A stretch of 64,000 nucleotides of DNA, from positions 142,312 to 206,311 of the forward strand of contig NZ_WIDL01000003.1 in the NCBI RefSeq assembly GCF_009496535.1, in the 5' to 3' direction. Position numbers and translations under genes: made by a program. Below the pieces are notes generated by a model. The model made no database searches and had not been told where the DNA came from. It saw only the letters and a program-made list of their open reading frames with translations. Every line of letters begins with the position of its first letter. Positions within the stretch are counted from its first letter, which is position 1. The DNA comes from Stenotrophomonas sp. MYb238. GTDB lineage: Bacteria; Pseudomonadota; Gammaproteobacteria; Xanthomonadales; Xanthomonadaceae. Shown piece by piece: positions 22,795-31,825 of the stretch.

Positions 22795-23508
22795 ATGCCA
22801 CATGCACGTTTGCCGAACGGCCGGCTTGCCGGCGTGCTGTACCTGATCGTCGTCGTCACCGGCCTGTTCTGCCTGGCCTATGTGCCGGGCCAGCTCGCCG
22901 GCCCCGACGCGCAGGCGGTGCTGGACAACATCGTCGCGCGGCAGGCGCTGTTCCGGCAGGGCGCGGCGGCTTTCCTCGTTGAACAGGTCGCCTTCCTGCT
23001 GCTGGCCCTGGCGTTGTACCGCGGCTTCCATGACGTGAACCGTGCGGCCGCGACGCTGATGGTGGCGTTCGTGGCGATGGGCGTGCCGCTGGCCCTGGCG
23101 GCGCTGTCGCATCGCCTGCAGGCCCTGTCCCTGCTGACCGACGCCGACAGCGCGCAGATGCTGTCGCTTGAACAGCGCCGGCAGTTGGCGCATGCGGCGC
23201 TAAAGGCCTACCGCGACGGCATGCAGCTGGTGCGTGTGTTCTGGGGGTTGTGGCTGCTGCCGCTGGGCTGGCTGGCACTGCGCTCGCGCCGCCTGCCGCG
23301 CCTGCTGGGAGTGCTGCTGGTGCTCGGCGGGCTGGGCTATGGGCTGGATGTGCTCGCGGAACTGTTGCTGCCAGGCTACGCGGCCTGGTGGATTTCCGGC
23401 CACATGACGCTGCCGGCCGCGCTGGGCGAGATCGGCACCTGCCTGTGGCTGCTGTTGTTCGGACTGCGCGCCGGCCATGCGCGCGCGGCGTCTCCCCTGG
23501 TTCCCTGA
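22795..23508 (+). CDS. DUF4386-like membrane protein
   Basis: A 237-aa membrane protein of unknown function with about six hydrophobic helices. The opening RLAGVLYLIVVVTGLFCLAYVPGQL and the motif DNIVARQALFRQGAAAFLVEQVAFLLLALALYRGF (read in two parts) fit the DUF4386 family. The RNGxQxxRxFWGLWLLPLGWLALRS-like segment, here DGMQLVRVFWGLWLLPLGW, is also characteristic. AGGAGAGAG lies 5 bases before ATG 22795. It follows the RND operon by 56 bases and is followed 10 bases later by another small membrane protein; there is no evidence that either takes part in efflux. Confidence 0.75.
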   Translation: MPHARLPNGRLAGVLYLIVVVTGLFCLAYVPGQLAGPDAQAVLDNIVARQALFRQGAAAFLVEQVAFLLLALALYRGFHDVNRAAATLMVAFVAMGVPLALAALSHRLQALSLLTDADSAQMLSLEQRRQLAHAALKAYRDGMQLVRVFWGLWLLPLGWLALRSRRLPRLLGVLLVLGGLGYGLDVLAELLLPGYAAWWISGHMTLPAALGEIGTCLWLLLFGLRAGHARAASPLVP

Positions 23509-23518
23509 GGCCATCGCC

Positions 23519-23935
23519 ATGCAGAGCAATTCCCGCCGCGCCTTGTCCGATCCGCCGCTCCCGCTGCGGCTGAAGCTGTCCGCCCTGTGGGCCAGCCTCA
23601 CCTTCTGCTACCTCTACGGCGACTACTTCGGCCTCTACCGGCCCGGCAAGCTGCAGCACATGCTCGACGGCGCCGGCCCGATGGGGCCGAGCAGCCAGGG
23701 CTCGCTGCTGTTCGTCGCCCTGCTGCTGGCGGTGCCGGGGCTGATGGTGTTCCTCTCGCTGGCATTGCCGGTGCGCCTGGTGCGCTGGCTCGGCATCGGC
23801 CTGGCGCTGTTCTACGCGACCTTCGTCGCGCTCACGATGCCCGGCGCATGGTGGTTCTACCTGGCCTACAGCGGCATCGAGATCGTGTTGTGCCTGCTGA
23901 TCGTGGTCCTGGCCTGGCGCTGGCCGCGGGCCTGA
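23519..23935 (+). CDS. DUF6326-like small membrane protein
   Basis: A 138-aa protein with about four transmembrane helices. The start LPLRLKLSALWASLTFCYLYGDYFGLYRPGKL (split as LSALWASLTFCYLYGDYFGLY) matches the DUF6326 pattern of an N-terminal helix followed by YxYxDxxGLY. No enzymatic motif is visible. ATG 23519 follows TGAGGCC, 10 bases after the DUF4386 stop, so the two are probably translated from one message. It converges on the TraB-family gene. Confidence 0.7.
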   Translation: MQSNSRRALSDPPLPLRLKLSALWASLTFCYLYGDYFGLYRPGKLQHMLDGAGPMGPSSQGSLLFVALLLAVPGLMVFLSLALPVRLVRWLGIGLALFYATFVALTMPGAWWFYLAYSGIEIVLCLLIVVLAWRWPRA

Positions 23936-23963
23936 CGGCCGCGGCCACGCGCATGCCTGTGGG

Positions 23964-25193
23964 CTATACCAGCTTGCCGTAGACGGTGAAGCCGGTCAGC
24001 CACAGGCCGAGCATGCTGCCGATGTTGGTCAGCATGAAGGTCAGCACGACGCGGGTGACGCGGTTGCGGTACCAGCCCTTGAGCGTCTGCGCGTCGTCGC
24101 GCAGCTGCAGGAAGTCGCGGTAGGCCGGGCGGCGCAGGCGCGTTTCCACCAGCGCGGCGAAGGCGCCGGTGGGAATGCTCAGGCGGAACGGCTTGAACGG
24201 CGCCACCACGATCGCGGTCAGGATGCTCAACGGATGGCTGCCGGCCAGCAGCGCGCCCAGCCCCGCCAGTCCGCCGGTGTACAGCGCCCAGGTCGCCAGC
24301 ATGTGCGCGCCCATGTCCATGCCGCCCTTCCAGAAGCCGACGCCGATGCCGGCCAGCACCACGGCCAGGATGGTCAGGGTGACCCACGGGACGTTGCGCT
24401 TCTTCGGCACCGCTTCCAGTGCCTGGCGCAGCGGTCCGGGGGCCTCGGTGTCGGTTTCCAGGTAACGCGCCAGGCCGGCGAGATGGCCGGCGCCGACCAC
24501 CGCCAGTACGTTGCGCTGGGTATCGGTGCGTTCCTCGCGCAGGCGCGTGGCCATGTAGCGGTCGCGCTCGCCGATGATGCTCTCGTACAGCGCCGGGCTC
24601 TCGCTGGCGAATTCGCCGAAGCTGGACTCGAGCATGTCGCCCTGCTTGAGCTTCTCGATCTCGTCCTCGCCCACGTCCTCGGAGGAGAACAGGCCGGCGC
24701 CGAGGCCGGCGACCAGTTTCAGCTTGCCGATGAAGCCCAGCCGCTGCGAGGCGCGGCGGAAGGTCAGGCCGACGTCGCGGTCGATCAGGTGCACCGGCAG
24801 GCCGTGCTCCTGCGCCAGCACCACCGCGCGCTTGAGTTCGGCGCCCGGCTCGATGCCCAGTTGCTCGGCCAGCCGGCGCTGGTAGGCGGCCAGGGCCAGG
24901 TTGGCGGCGAACAGGGCGATCCGGTTCTTGCGGATCACCTCGATCAGGTCCAGCTGCGCCAGCGCGTCCGGGTTGGTCAGGGCCTGCAGGCGCTGCGGAT
25001 CGAGTTCGACCGCGACGGCGTCGTACCGGCCGCTGCCGATGGCCTGTTCCACCGCCTGTACGCTGGCGGCCGAGACGTGGGCGGTGCCCAGCAGGGTGTA
25101 GCGCACGCCATCGCGCTCGACGATGCGCAGCGGCTGGCCGGCGAGCAGGTCGCCGCCGGTTTCGTTGAGGGTGTCGGTCATTGCTTCATTCAT
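23964..25193 (-). CDS. TraB/PrgY-family membrane protein
   Basis: A 409-aa TraB-family protein. The N-terminal domain has the family motifs TLLGTAHVSAASV (GTAHxS), AVAVELDPQRL (ELDxxR) and a later VVGAGHLAGLARYL (VxGxGH); these conserved Glu/His residues suggest a metallohydrolase-like fold. The C-terminal third has about four transmembrane helices (NVPWVTLTILAVVLAGIGVGF, ATWALYTGGLAGLGALLAG, ILTAIVVAPF, VVLTFMLTNIGSMLGLWLTG). Enterococcal PrgY inactivates a peptide pheromone, but the role in Xanthomonads is unknown. The start at 25193 overlaps the GNAT stop; MTDTL at 25181 is an alternative. Confidence 0.85.
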   Translation of the reverse strand: MNEAMTDTLNETGGDLLAGQPLRIVERDGVRYTLLGTAHVSAASVQAVEQAIGSGRYDAVAVELDPQRLQALTNPDALAQLDLIEVIRKNRIALFAANLALAAYQRRLAEQLGIEPGAELKRAVVLAQEHGLPVHLIDRDVGLTFRRASQRLGFIGKLKLVAGLGAGLFSSEDVGEDEIEKLKQGDMLESSFGEFASESPALYESIIGERDRYMATRLREERTDTQRNVLAVVGAGHLAGLARYLETDTEAPGPLRQALEAVPKKRNVPWVTLTILAVVLAGIGVGFWKGGMDMGAHMLATWALYTGGLAGLGALLAGSHPLSILTAIVVAPFKPFRLSIPTGAFAALVETRLRRPAYRDFLQLRDDAQTLKGWYRNRVTRVVLTFMLTNIGSMLGLWLTGFTVYGKLV

Positions 25194-25716
25194 TGGAAGG
25201 GGCAGGGCCGGCGCCATCGCCGAGCGCGCGCTGCATGAACACCGTGTCCAGCCAGCGCCCGTGTTTCCACGCGATGCCGGGGAGGGTGCCGATGTGGTGG
25301 AAGCCGAAGCGCTCGTGCAACCTGATCGAAGCGGTATTGGTCGGCTCGCCGATCACCGCGACCATCTGCCGGAAGCCGCGCGCAACGCAGGCGTCGATGA
25401 GCGCCTGCATCAGCGCCGCGCCAACGCCGCGTCCCTGCGCGGAGGCGGCGACATAGACCGAATTCTCCACCACCCAGTGGTAGGCGGCGCGGGAGCGGAA
25501 GCTGTTGGCGTAGGCATAGCCGGCCACCTGCCCATCGACCTCGGCGACGAGGTAGGGGAAGCCGCGCCCGGTGATGTCCTGCATCCGTCGCAGCATTTCC
25601 GCCTCGTCCGGCACCTCGTATTCGTAGGTGTTGACGAAATCGGTCACCTCCACCGCGTAGATCGCGGCGATGGCGGCGATGTCGGCCGCGCCGGCATCAC
25701 GGATGTGCACGGCCAT
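25186..25716 (-). CDS. GNAT-family N-acetyltransferase (phosphinothricin acetyltransferase-like)
   Basis: A 176-aa acetyltransferase with the GNAT core: IRDAGAADIAAIAAIYAVEV, the beta-strand YLVAEVDGQVAGYAYANSFRSRAAYHW, VENSVYVAASAQGRGVGAALM carrying the acetyl-CoA loop QGRGVG, and the C-terminal pattern SIRLHERFGFHHIGTLPGIAWKHGRWLDTVFMQ. The spacing VExSVYVxxxxxGxGxGxxLM is typical of the PAT/MddA/YncA group, which acetylates phosphinothricin, methionine sulfoximine or related amino acids. It follows aguB by 14 bases and overlaps the TraB gene, so it belongs to that operon. The substrate is an inference from family only. Confidence 0.85.
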   Translation of the reverse strand: MAVHIRDAGAADIAAIAAIYAVEVTDFVNTYEYEVPDEAEMLRRMQDITGRGFPYLVAEVDGQVAGYAYANSFRSRAAYHWVVENSVYVAASAQGRGVGAALMQALIDACVARGFRQMVAVIGEPTNTASIRLHERFGFHHIGTLPGIAWKHGRWLDTVFMQRALGDGAGPAPSNE

Positions 25717-25730
25717 GCGCAGGTTCCCGG

Positions 25731-26615
25731 TCAGTCGATGTAGCGCTTGAGCAGGTCGCCATAGGCGTCGATGCGGCGGTCGCGCAGGAACGGCCAGATG
25801 CGGCGCACGTGTTCGCTGCGCTGCAGGTCCACCTCGCAGACCAGCACGGTCGGCTCGCCGCCGGCTTCGGCCACGAACTCGCCCTGCGGGCCGAGCACAT
25901 GGCTGTTGCCCCAGAACTGGATGCCCGACGCACCCAGCGGCGAAGGCTCGTGGCCGACGCGGTTGCACGACAGCACCGGCAGGCCGTTGGCCACGGCATG
26001 GCCACGATGGCTCAGCACCCAGGCGTCGCGCTGGCGGTTCTTCTCGTCCTGCGCGTCTTCCGGATCCCAGCCGATGGCGGTGGGGTAGAGCAGCAGTTCG
26101 GCGCCGGCCAGAGCCATCAGGCGCGCGGCTTCCGGATACCACTGGTCCCAGCACACCAGCACGCCGAGGCGGCCCACCGAGGTGTCGATCGGCTTGAAGC
26201 CGATGTCGCCCGGGGTGAAGTAGAACTTCTCGTAGAAGCCCGGATCGTCCGGGATGTGCATCTTGCGGTACTTGCCGAGCAGGGTGCCGTCCTTCTCGAA
26301 CACCACCGCGGTGTTGTGGTACAGGCCGGCGGCGCGGCGCTCGAACAGCGAACCGACGATCACCACGCCATGGCGCCTGGCCAGCGCGCCCAGGCGCTCG
26401 GTGCTCGGACCCGGGATCGCCTCGGCCAGGTCGAATTCGTCCACCGATTCGTGCTGGCAGAAGTACGGGCCGTTGTGCAGTTCCTGCAGCAGCACCAGCC
26501 TGGCGCCCTGCGCGGCGGCTTCGGCGACGCGGGCCTCGATGGCGGCCAGGTTGGCGGCGGCATCGCCGTGGTTGCGCTCCTGGATCAGGGCGACGGTCAG
26601 GGAATGGGTTTTCAT
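25731..26615 (-). CDS. aguB: N-carbamoylputrescine amidase
   Basis: AguB hydrolyses N-carbamoylputrescine to putrescine, CO2 and ammonia, completing the agmatine route of polyamine synthesis. The 294-aa nitrilase-superfamily protein has the Glu-Lys-Cys triad: Glu in LLQELHNGPYFC, Lys in GKYRKMHIPDDPGFYEKFYF, and Cys in GVLVCWDQWYPEAARL. Length equals characterised AguB enzymes. ATG 26615 (MKTHSLTVAL) is chosen because an -10 box lies just upstream and the sequence begins directly with the first nitrilase strand. aguA lies 132 bases upstream on the same strand, which fixes the substrate assignment. Confidence 0.94.
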   Translation of the reverse strand: MKTHSLTVALIQERNHGDAAANLAAIEARVAEAAAQGARLVLLQELHNGPYFCQHESVDEFDLAEAIPGPSTERLGALARRHGVVIVGSLFERRAAGLYHNTAVVFEKDGTLLGKYRKMHIPDDPGFYEKFYFTPGDIGFKPIDTSVGRLGVLVCWDQWYPEAARLMALAGAELLLYPTAIGWDPEDAQDEKNRQRDAWVLSHRGHAVANGLPVLSCNRVGHEPSPLGASGIQFWGNSHVLGPQGEFVAEAGGEPTVLVCEVDLQRSEHVRRIWPFLRDRRIDAYGDLLKRYID

Positions 26616-26621
26616 GCGGGC

Positions 26622-26627
26622 ATTGTA
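26622..26627 (-). promoter_or_regulatory. -10 box of aguB (TACAAT on minus strand)
   Basis: TACAAT on the minus strand ends 6 bases before the aguB ATG, giving aguB its own, nearly leaderless, promoter in the 132-base gap after aguA. The upstream hexamer TTGTCC is too close to be a normal -35. Confidence 0.45.
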
Positions 26628-26747
26628 AACAGGATGGGACAACAGCCCCTTAGCAGGGGGCGATCCGCGCCGGAGGTGCGGATGGGGAATGACGGCGGGA
26701 AGCCAGGGCCAAGAGTCCGCGAAGTGAACTCCGGCCGCTTGCCGGCA

Positions 26748-27782
26748 TCAGCCGAGAAGCCCGCCGGGCAACTGCATGGTGATGCAGTGCAGGCTGCCGT
26801 TCTGCCAGATCAGCGGGCGGCACGGCACCTGCACGATCTCGCGGTCCGGGAAGGCCTGCGCCAGCACGTCGCGCGCGGCATCGTCGGCCGGGTCGCCATA
26901 GGCCGGCATCAGCACCGCGCCGTTGACGATCAGGAAGTTGGCGTAGGACGCGGCCAGGCGGCGGCCCTGGTCGATCACCGGTTGCGCCCACGGCAGCGGG
27001 AACAGGCGGTACGGCCGGCCGTCGCGCGTGCGCAGCGCGGCCAGTTCGGCGCCCATCGCCCGCAGTTCGGCGTAGTGCGAATCCTGCGGATCGTCGCAGT
27101 CCTGGTAGACGATGCTGTCGGCCGAGGCGAAGCGGGCGAGGGTATCGACGTGCGCATCGGTGTCGTCGCCTTCCAGGTAGCCGTGGTCCAGCCACAGCAC
27201 GCGCTCCTGGTGCATCCACTGCGCCATGTCGGCGCCGAGCGATGCACGGTCGCGCTCGGGATGGCGCTCGTGCAGGCATTGCCAGGTGGTCAGCAGGGTG
27301 CCTTCGCCGTCGGTGTCGATGGCGCCGCCTTCCAGCGCGAACGGGATGCTGCGCACCTGCGCGTCGTTGAACGCGCCGGCTTCATGCAGCACGCCGACCA
27401 GCTGGTCGTCCAGGCTCGCCTCGAACTTGCCGCCCCAGCCGGTGAAGCGGAAGTCCAGCAGCTGGAAGCCGCCGTCGGCGCGCCGCAGGGTGATCGGGCC
27501 GGAGTCGCGCAGCCAGGTGTCGTCGTACGGCGCGGTGATGAAACGCACCCGGTCCATGTCGATGCGGTTGGAGCGCAGGCGCATTTCCGCATAGGTCTCG
27601 ATGTCGTCGTCGGCCACGCAGATCAGCACCGGCTGGAAGCGGGTGATGGCGGCGACCAGGGCGATATAGGTCTCCTCGACCTCGGCCAGACGCTCGGCCC
27701 AGTCGGTGTCGGCATGCGGCCAGGCGATCAGGACGCCGGACTGGGGTTCCCATTCGGCGGGAAAACGAAGTGCATCGGTCAT
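26748..27782 (-). CDS. aguA: Agmatine deiminase
   Basis: AguA converts agmatine to N-carbamoylputrescine and ammonia. The 344-aa guanidino-group-modifying enzyme shows the family motifs FPAEWEPQSGVLIAWPHADTDW, PYDDTWLRDSGPITL with its catalytic Asp residues, RFTGWGGKF, LEGGAIDTDGEGTLLTT with the Glu-Gly-Gly and the His at YLEGDDTDAHVDTL, and the nucleophile Cys333 in NGSLHCITMQLP. The start MTDALR at 27782 gives the normal N-terminus. Agmatine itself is made by arginine decarboxylase, which is not in this window. aguB follows on the same strand. Confidence 0.95.
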   Translation of the reverse strand: MTDALRFPAEWEPQSGVLIAWPHADTDWAERLAEVEETYIALVAAITRFQPVLICVADDDIETYAEMRLRSNRIDMDRVRFITAPYDDTWLRDSGPITLRRADGGFQLLDFRFTGWGGKFEASLDDQLVGVLHEAGAFNDAQVRSIPFALEGGAIDTDGEGTLLTTWQCLHERHPERDRASLGADMAQWMHQERVLWLDHGYLEGDDTDAHVDTLARFASADSIVYQDCDDPQDSHYAELRAMGAELAALRTRDGRPYRLFPLPWAQPVIDQGRRLAASYANFLIVNGAVLMPAYGDPADDAARDVLAQAFPDREIVQVPCRPLIWQNGSLHCITMQLPGGLLG

Positions 27783-27906
27783 TGCGCAGGAATACTCAAG
27801 TAGTGTGCCGGAGCGGATCCGGGGCGTTCGTCCGCCTCCCGGTGCAGGGAGGCGCGGGGTTCGGATGTCTGCCATCGCGGGTGCCCGGGCAACCGCGACG
27901 GGTGGA

Positions 27907-28239
27907 TCAGCGGATCGGCGGTTTCGGCCCGATCTCGTCGGCGCCGGCCTGGTTGGCGACCACGTCGATCACGCGCTGCCTTTCGAAGTAGACGGTGAAG
28001 GCCGGGTAGACCCAGCGGTTGATCGTCGGCCACTGGCGTTTCTGCCCGCCGCGCGGCTCCAGCCGTTCCTGCGGGGCGCCGAAGCGCGCCTGCACCTGCT
28101 CCATCGATTCGCCGCGCGCCGGCAGGGCGGCGGCCGGCTTTTCCTGCACCCGCTCGATCAGCAGGGTGTCGGCCATTGCCGTAGCGGGTGCCGCGACGAT
28201 CGCGGCGGCAAGGGCCAGGGCCCGGATGGTGTGCTTCAT
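27907..28239 (-). CDS. Small exported protein, function unknown
   Basis: A 110-aa protein with a clear signal peptide (MKHTIRALALAAAIVAAPATAMA) and a mature part of ~87 residues. The stretch GESMEQVQARFGAPQERLEPRG has the 'GMSxxQVxxxxGxP' pattern of SmpA/BamE-like domains, followed by a WVYPAFTVYFERQRVIDVV beta-hairpin, also consistent with that small outer-membrane-associated fold. There is no lipobox, so it is probably soluble in the periplasm. It lies downstream of rpmJ and upstream of aguA on the same strand. I assign no function beyond the fold resemblance. Confidence 0.7.
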   Translation of the reverse strand: MKHTIRALALAAAIVAAPATAMADTLLIERVQEKPAAALPARGESMEQVQARFGAPQERLEPRGGQKRQWPTINRWVYPAFTVYFERQRVIDVVANQAGADEIGPKPPIR

Positions 28240-28393
28240 GGTCGCTTCTCCCCGGAGGACAGGCTGCGATTACAGCAGAAACACGGCGCCGATACCGCGG
28301 CAGGCAGCTCTTTTCCGTGCGGCCGGCGGGTGTGCGTGCAGGGTAATCCCTGGCGGGTGGAAGATGGATGCACGGCGCCGGAGGGCAGGGATG

Positions 28394-28420
28394 CAAAAAG
28401 CCGCCCGGAGGCGGCTTTCT
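28394..28420 (-). terminator. Intrinsic terminator of rpmJ
   Basis: On the minus strand, AAAGCCGCC and GGCGGCTTTTTG form a 9-bp stem with a short TCCG loop followed by five T. It lies 50 bases after the rpmJ stop. Confidence 0.8.
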
Positions 28421-28470
28421 GCGAAGGCTGGAATCCTTGCGGATTCCGCTGGCGGCTTGCGCCGGCCGGC

Positions 28471-28596
28471 TCAGCGCTGGCGAGCCTTGAAGCGCGGGTT
28501 CGACTTGCAGATCACGAAGATCTTGCCGCGACGGCGAACGACCTTGCAGTCACGGTGACGGGCCTTCGCCGACTTCAGGGAGGACAGGACTTTCAT
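28471..28596 (-). CDS. rpmJ: 50S ribosomal protein L36, zinc-independent (YkgO-like) type
   Basis: A 41-aa L36 beginning [20 protein letters not shown] and ending [16 protein letters not shown]. It aligns with YkgO, the alternative L36 of E. coli, including the SNPRFKA motif. The zinc-ribbon ligands of standard L36 (CxxC, Cys, His) are absent: only two lone cysteines remain, so this is the C-minus, zinc-free form. The form is shorter than E. coli YkgO (46 aa) and lacks its Lys/Arg tail. It is a monocistronic gene with its own terminator. Whether a zinc-binding copy exists elsewhere cannot be seen here. Confidence 0.93.
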   Translation of the reverse strand: MKVLSSLKSAKARHRDCKVVRRRGKIFVICKSNPRFKARQR

Positions 28597-28748
28597 GGCA
28601 TACCTCGGCGGATACGTTGGAGTTCTACAGGGAGCGTAGCCGCGGATATGCAGGTTGACGCTCGTTCAAGCCCGCCATTCTACCGGGTAATTCCACGTGG
28701 GTTCAAGTGGTTGCGTCCGATGGGCGGCGGGCCGGGTGGGCGGGGCGC

Positions 28749-28754
28749 TAGAAT
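28749..28754 (+). promoter_or_regulatory. Candidate -10 box of cmk (TAGAAT)
   Basis: TAGAAT lies 32 bases before the cmk ATG. No clear -35 element sits at the usual spacing. Confidence 0.4.
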
Positions 28755-28786
28755 GGCCGGATTCTTGATCCCGCAGCAGGCCCCAG

Positions 28787-29464
28787 ATGAGCCAACTTCC
28801 GCCCGTCCTCACCATCGACGGCCCGTCCGGGGCCGGCAAGGGTACCGTCAGCCGCATCGTCGCGCACCGGCTGGGCTGGCACTACCTGGATTCGGGGGCG
28901 CTGTACCGGGCGGTGGGCGTGGCCGCCAGTTGGGCGGATATCGATACCTCCGACGCTTCGGCGCTAGTGCGCTGCACCTTCGATACCCGCATCCGCTTCG
29001 TCGAGCGCGGCGAGAGCCTGCGGGTGCTGGTCAACGATACCGACGCCACCGACGAGCTGCGCCTGGAGACCACCGGGGCGCTGGCGTCGGCCATCGCGGC
29101 CATCCCCGAGGTGCGGGCGGCGCTGAAGGAGCGCCAGCGCGCATTCAGGCTTGCGCCGGGGCTGGTGGCCGACGGCCGCGACATGGGCACGGTGATCTTC
29201 CCGGACGCTCCGTTCAAGGTATTCCTGACCGCCAGCGCCGAGGAACGCGCGCAGCGGCGGCATAAACAGTTGAAAGAAAAAGGGGTTTCGGTTAACTTTG
29301 GCGACCTCCTGCGCGAGATCATGGCCCGCGACGCCCGTGATGCACAGCGCGCAGTGGCGCCCCTGAGGCCGGCCGATGACGCCGTCCTCATCGACACCAG
29401 CGGTATCGGCATCGACGAGGTCGTTGCCAAGGTGCTGGGCCTGCTTCCCTCGCCGGAAGCGTGA
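28787..29464 (+). CDS. cmk: Cytidylate kinase
   Basis: CMP/dCMP kinase, the nucleotide-recycling enzyme that phosphorylates (d)CMP to the diphosphate. The 225-aa protein starts [43 protein letters not shown], carrying the P-loop GPSGAGKGT and the CMP-binding YLDSGALYR, and has the later motifs [32 protein letters not shown] and [13 protein letters not shown] in the lid (segments shown piecewise). Length fits bacterial Cmk (225-230). The order cmk-rpsA-ihfB is conserved across gammaproteobacteria and supports the call. Confidence 0.96.
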   Translation: MSQLPPVLTIDGPSGAGKGTVSRIVAHRLGWHYLDSGALYRAVGVAASWADIDTSDASALVRCTFDTRIRFVERGESLRVLVNDTDATDELRLETTGALASAIAAIPEVRAALKERQRAFRLAPGLVADGRDMGTVIFPDAPFKVFLTASAEERAQRRHKQLKEKGVSVNFGDLLREIMARDARDAQRAVAPLRPADDAVLIDTSGIGIDEVVAKVLGLLPSPEA

Positions 29465-29657
29465 CCTGGCGGTTCCGCGAGAGCGGCCGGCGACGGCCGC
29501 AGTCGCACAATCCAGGCAGTACAAGGCTCCGTCGTGCAGGGTGCACGGCGGTTTTTCCACTCCACACACGGCTGCCGGCACGGGGTCGACCAACAGGCGG
29601 GCGGTACGCATTCCCCGAAGGGAACGACCTGCCCATGTGTTCAACTGAGTAAATCCA

Positions 29658-31349
29658 ATGACCGAATCATTTGCAGAACTGTTTGAAGCCAGCCAGGCCA
29701 ATCTGGCCAAGCTGAAGCCGGGCGCCATCGTCGTCGGCACCGTCGTCGACGTCCGCGGCGACGTGGTGGTGATCAACGCCGGCCTGAAGTCCGAAGGCAT
29801 CGTGCCGATCGAACAGTTCCGTAACGACGCTGGCGAAATCGACGTGGGCGTGGGCGACCAGGTGAAGGTTGCCCTCGACTCGATCGAGAACGGCTTCGGC
29901 GAAACCGTCCTGTCGCGCGAGAAGGCCAAGCGCGCGATGGTGTGGGACGAGCTGGAAGAAGCGTTGGAAAAGAACGAAACCATCACCGGCCGCATCAGCG
30001 GCAAGGTCAAGGGTGGTTTCACCGTCGACATCAAGGATGTCCGCGCCTTCCTGCCGGGTTCGCTGGTCGATGTGCGCCCGGTGCGCGATCCGGCCTACCT
30101 GGAAGGCAAGGAACTCGAGTTCAAGCTCATCAAGCTGGACCGCAAGCGCAACAACGTCGTGGTTTCGCGCCGCGCTGTCGTCGAAAGCGAGCACTCGGAA
30201 GAGCGCGAGCAGCTGATGGACAAGCTGCAGGAAGGCGCGATCCTGAAGGGTGTCGTCAAGAACCTGACCGACTACGGCGCGTTCGTGGACCTGGGCGGCA
30301 TCGACGGCCTGCTGCACATCACCGACATGGCATGGAAGCGCGTGCGCCATCCGTCCGAAGTCGTGAACGTCGGCGACGAGCTGGACGTGCGCGTGCTGAA
30401 GTTCGACCGCGAGCGCAACCGCGTTTCGCTGGGCCTGAAGCAGCTGGGCGAGGATCCGTGGGACAACATCGCCCGCCGTTACCCGGCCAACAGCCGCGTG
30501 TTCGGCAAGGTCTCCAACGTCACCGATTACGGCGCGTTCGTCGAGATCGAGCCGGGCGTGGAAGGCCTGGTGCACGTGTCCGAGATGGACTGGACCAACA
30601 AGAACGTCAACCCGTCCAAGGTCGTGCAGGTCGGTGACGAAGTCGAAGTGATGGTGCTGGACGTCGACGAAGAGCGTCGCCGCATCTCGCTGGGCATGAA
30701 GCAGGTTGCCGCCAATCCGTGGGAAACCTTCGCCGCCACCCACAAGAAGGGCGACAAGGTGTCCGGCCAGATCAAGTCGATCACCGACTTCGGCATCTTC
30801 ATCGGCCTGGACGGCGGCATCGACGGCCTGGTCCACCTGTCCGACATCAGCTGGAACACCACCGGCGAAGACGTCGTTCGCAACTTCAAGAAGGGCGACA
30901 CCCTGGACGCCGTCGTCCTGGCCGTCGATCCGGAGCGCGAGCGCATCTCCCTGGGCGTGAAGCAACTGGAGCAGGATCCGTTCGGCCAGTACATGGCCGC
31001 CAATCCGAAGGGCTCCAAGGTCGAAGGCGTGGTGAAGGAAGTCGACGCCAAGGGCGCCGTGATCGAACTGGCCGACGGCATCGAAGGCTACGTTTCGGCC
31101 CGCGACATCAGCCACGACCGCGTGGACGATGCCTCGCAGCACCTGAAGGTGGGCGACAAGGTCGAAGCCAAGTTCGTGGGCATGGACCGCAAGGGCCGTA
31201 CCATGCAGCTGTCGATCAAGGCCAAGGACGAAGCCGAAACCGCCGAAGCGCTGGCCGAGTACAACAAGTCCTCGACCGAAGCCGCTGCCGGCACCACCAG
31301 CCTGGGCGCGCTGCTGCGCGCGCAGCTGGGCGGCAACAAGTCCGAGTAA
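29658..31349 (+). CDS. rpsA: 30S ribosomal protein S1
   Basis: S1 binds mRNA leaders and unfolds them for the 30S subunit. The 563-aa protein has six S1 (OB-fold) repeats, best seen in [47 protein letters not shown] and [25 protein letters not shown] (quoted in part). The two N-terminal repeats are more divergent, as in E. coli (557 aa). Codons are strongly biased to C/G-ending preferred forms, as expected for a highly expressed gene. A 193-base gap separates it from cmk, leaving room for its own regulated leader. Confidence 0.97.
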   Translation: MTESFAELFEASQANLAKLKPGAIVVGTVVDVRGDVVVINAGLKSEGIVPIEQFRNDAGEIDVGVGDQVKVALDSIENGFGETVLSREKAKRAMVWDELEEALEKNETITGRISGKVKGGFTVDIKDVRAFLPGSLVDVRPVRDPAYLEGKELEFKLIKLDRKRNNVVVSRRAVVESEHSEEREQLMDKLQEGAILKGVVKNLTDYGAFVDLGGIDGLLHITDMAWKRVRHPSEVVNVGDELDVRVLKFDRERNRVSLGLKQLGEDPWDNIARRYPANSRVFGKVSNVTDYGAFVEIEPGVEGLVHVSEMDWTNKNVNPSKVVQVGDEVEVMVLDVDEERRRISLGMKQVAANPWETFAATHKKGDKVSGQIKSITDFGIFIGLDGGIDGLVHLSDISWNTTGEDVVRNFKKGDTLDAVVLAVDPERERISLGVKQLEQDPFGQYMAANPKGSKVEGVVKEVDAKGAVIELADGIEGYVSARDISHDRVDDASQHLKVGDKVEAKFVGMDRKGRTMQLSIKAKDEAETAEALAEYNKSSTEAAAGTTSLGALLRAQLGGNKSE

Positions 31350-31382
31350 TCGGCCTTCGCGCTTGTCGTAGATGCAACCTGG

Positions 31383-31408
31383 GCGGCCCGGACGCAAGTC
31401 CGGGCCGC
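31383..31408 (+). terminator. Hairpin terminator after rpsA
   Basis: GCGGCCCGGAC and GTCCGGGCCGC form a perfect 11-bp stem with loop GCAA; a TTCGGGGGTTTT tail follows. The T-run is interrupted, so termination may be partial, allowing some readthrough into ihfB 33 bases later. Confidence 0.6.
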
Positions 31409-31440
31409 TTCGGGGGTTTTACCTTCGTGACGAGTCCGCA

Positions 31441-31746
31441 ATGACCAAATCCGAGCTGATCGAAATCCTTGCGCGCCACCAGGCGCACTTGAAGGCCGAT
31501 GATGTCGATCTGGCCGTGAAGTCGTTGCTGGAGATGATGGGCGGCGCGCTGGCTTCCGGCGACCGCATCGAGATCCGTGGCTTCGGCAGCTTCTCGCTGC
31601 ATTACCGGCCGCCGCGCATGGGACGCAACCCGAAGACCGGCGAATCGGTCGCCCTTCCGGGTAAGCACGTCCCCCATTTCAAGCCGGGCAAGGAACTGCG
31701 CGAGCGCGTGAGCGGCGTCGTGCCGCTGGAAAGTGACCCGGCCTGA
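31441..31746 (+). CDS. ihfB: Integration host factor subunit beta
   Basis: IhfB pairs with IhfA to bend DNA at specific sites for replication, recombination and transcription. The 101-aa protein begins [17 protein letters not shown] and has the DNA-intercalating arm [25 protein letters not shown] with the conserved Pro at the arm tip, followed by [13 protein letters not shown]. The start at 31441 gives the family N-terminus and length. The rpsA-ihfB-lapA-lapB order is conserved. IHF is also an accessory factor for many tyrosine integrases such as the one at 54575. Confidence 0.96.
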   Translation: MTKSELIEILARHQAHLKADDVDLAVKSLLEMMGGALASGDRIEIRGFGSFSLHYRPPRMGRNPKTGESVALPGKHVPHFKPGKELRERVSGVVPLESDPA

Positions 31747-31825
31747 GTTTCTGCAATCGGGCTGCTGCGGATCGGCGCCCCGGCCGTTAAGCTAGTGACT
31801 CTATGGACATGGAGCAGGCTGCCGC

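Noticed and set aside
26616-26747. Gap between aguA and aguB considered as a repeat element or small gene
   Set aside because: No inverted repeat or protein-like frame could be supported beyond the aguB promoter.
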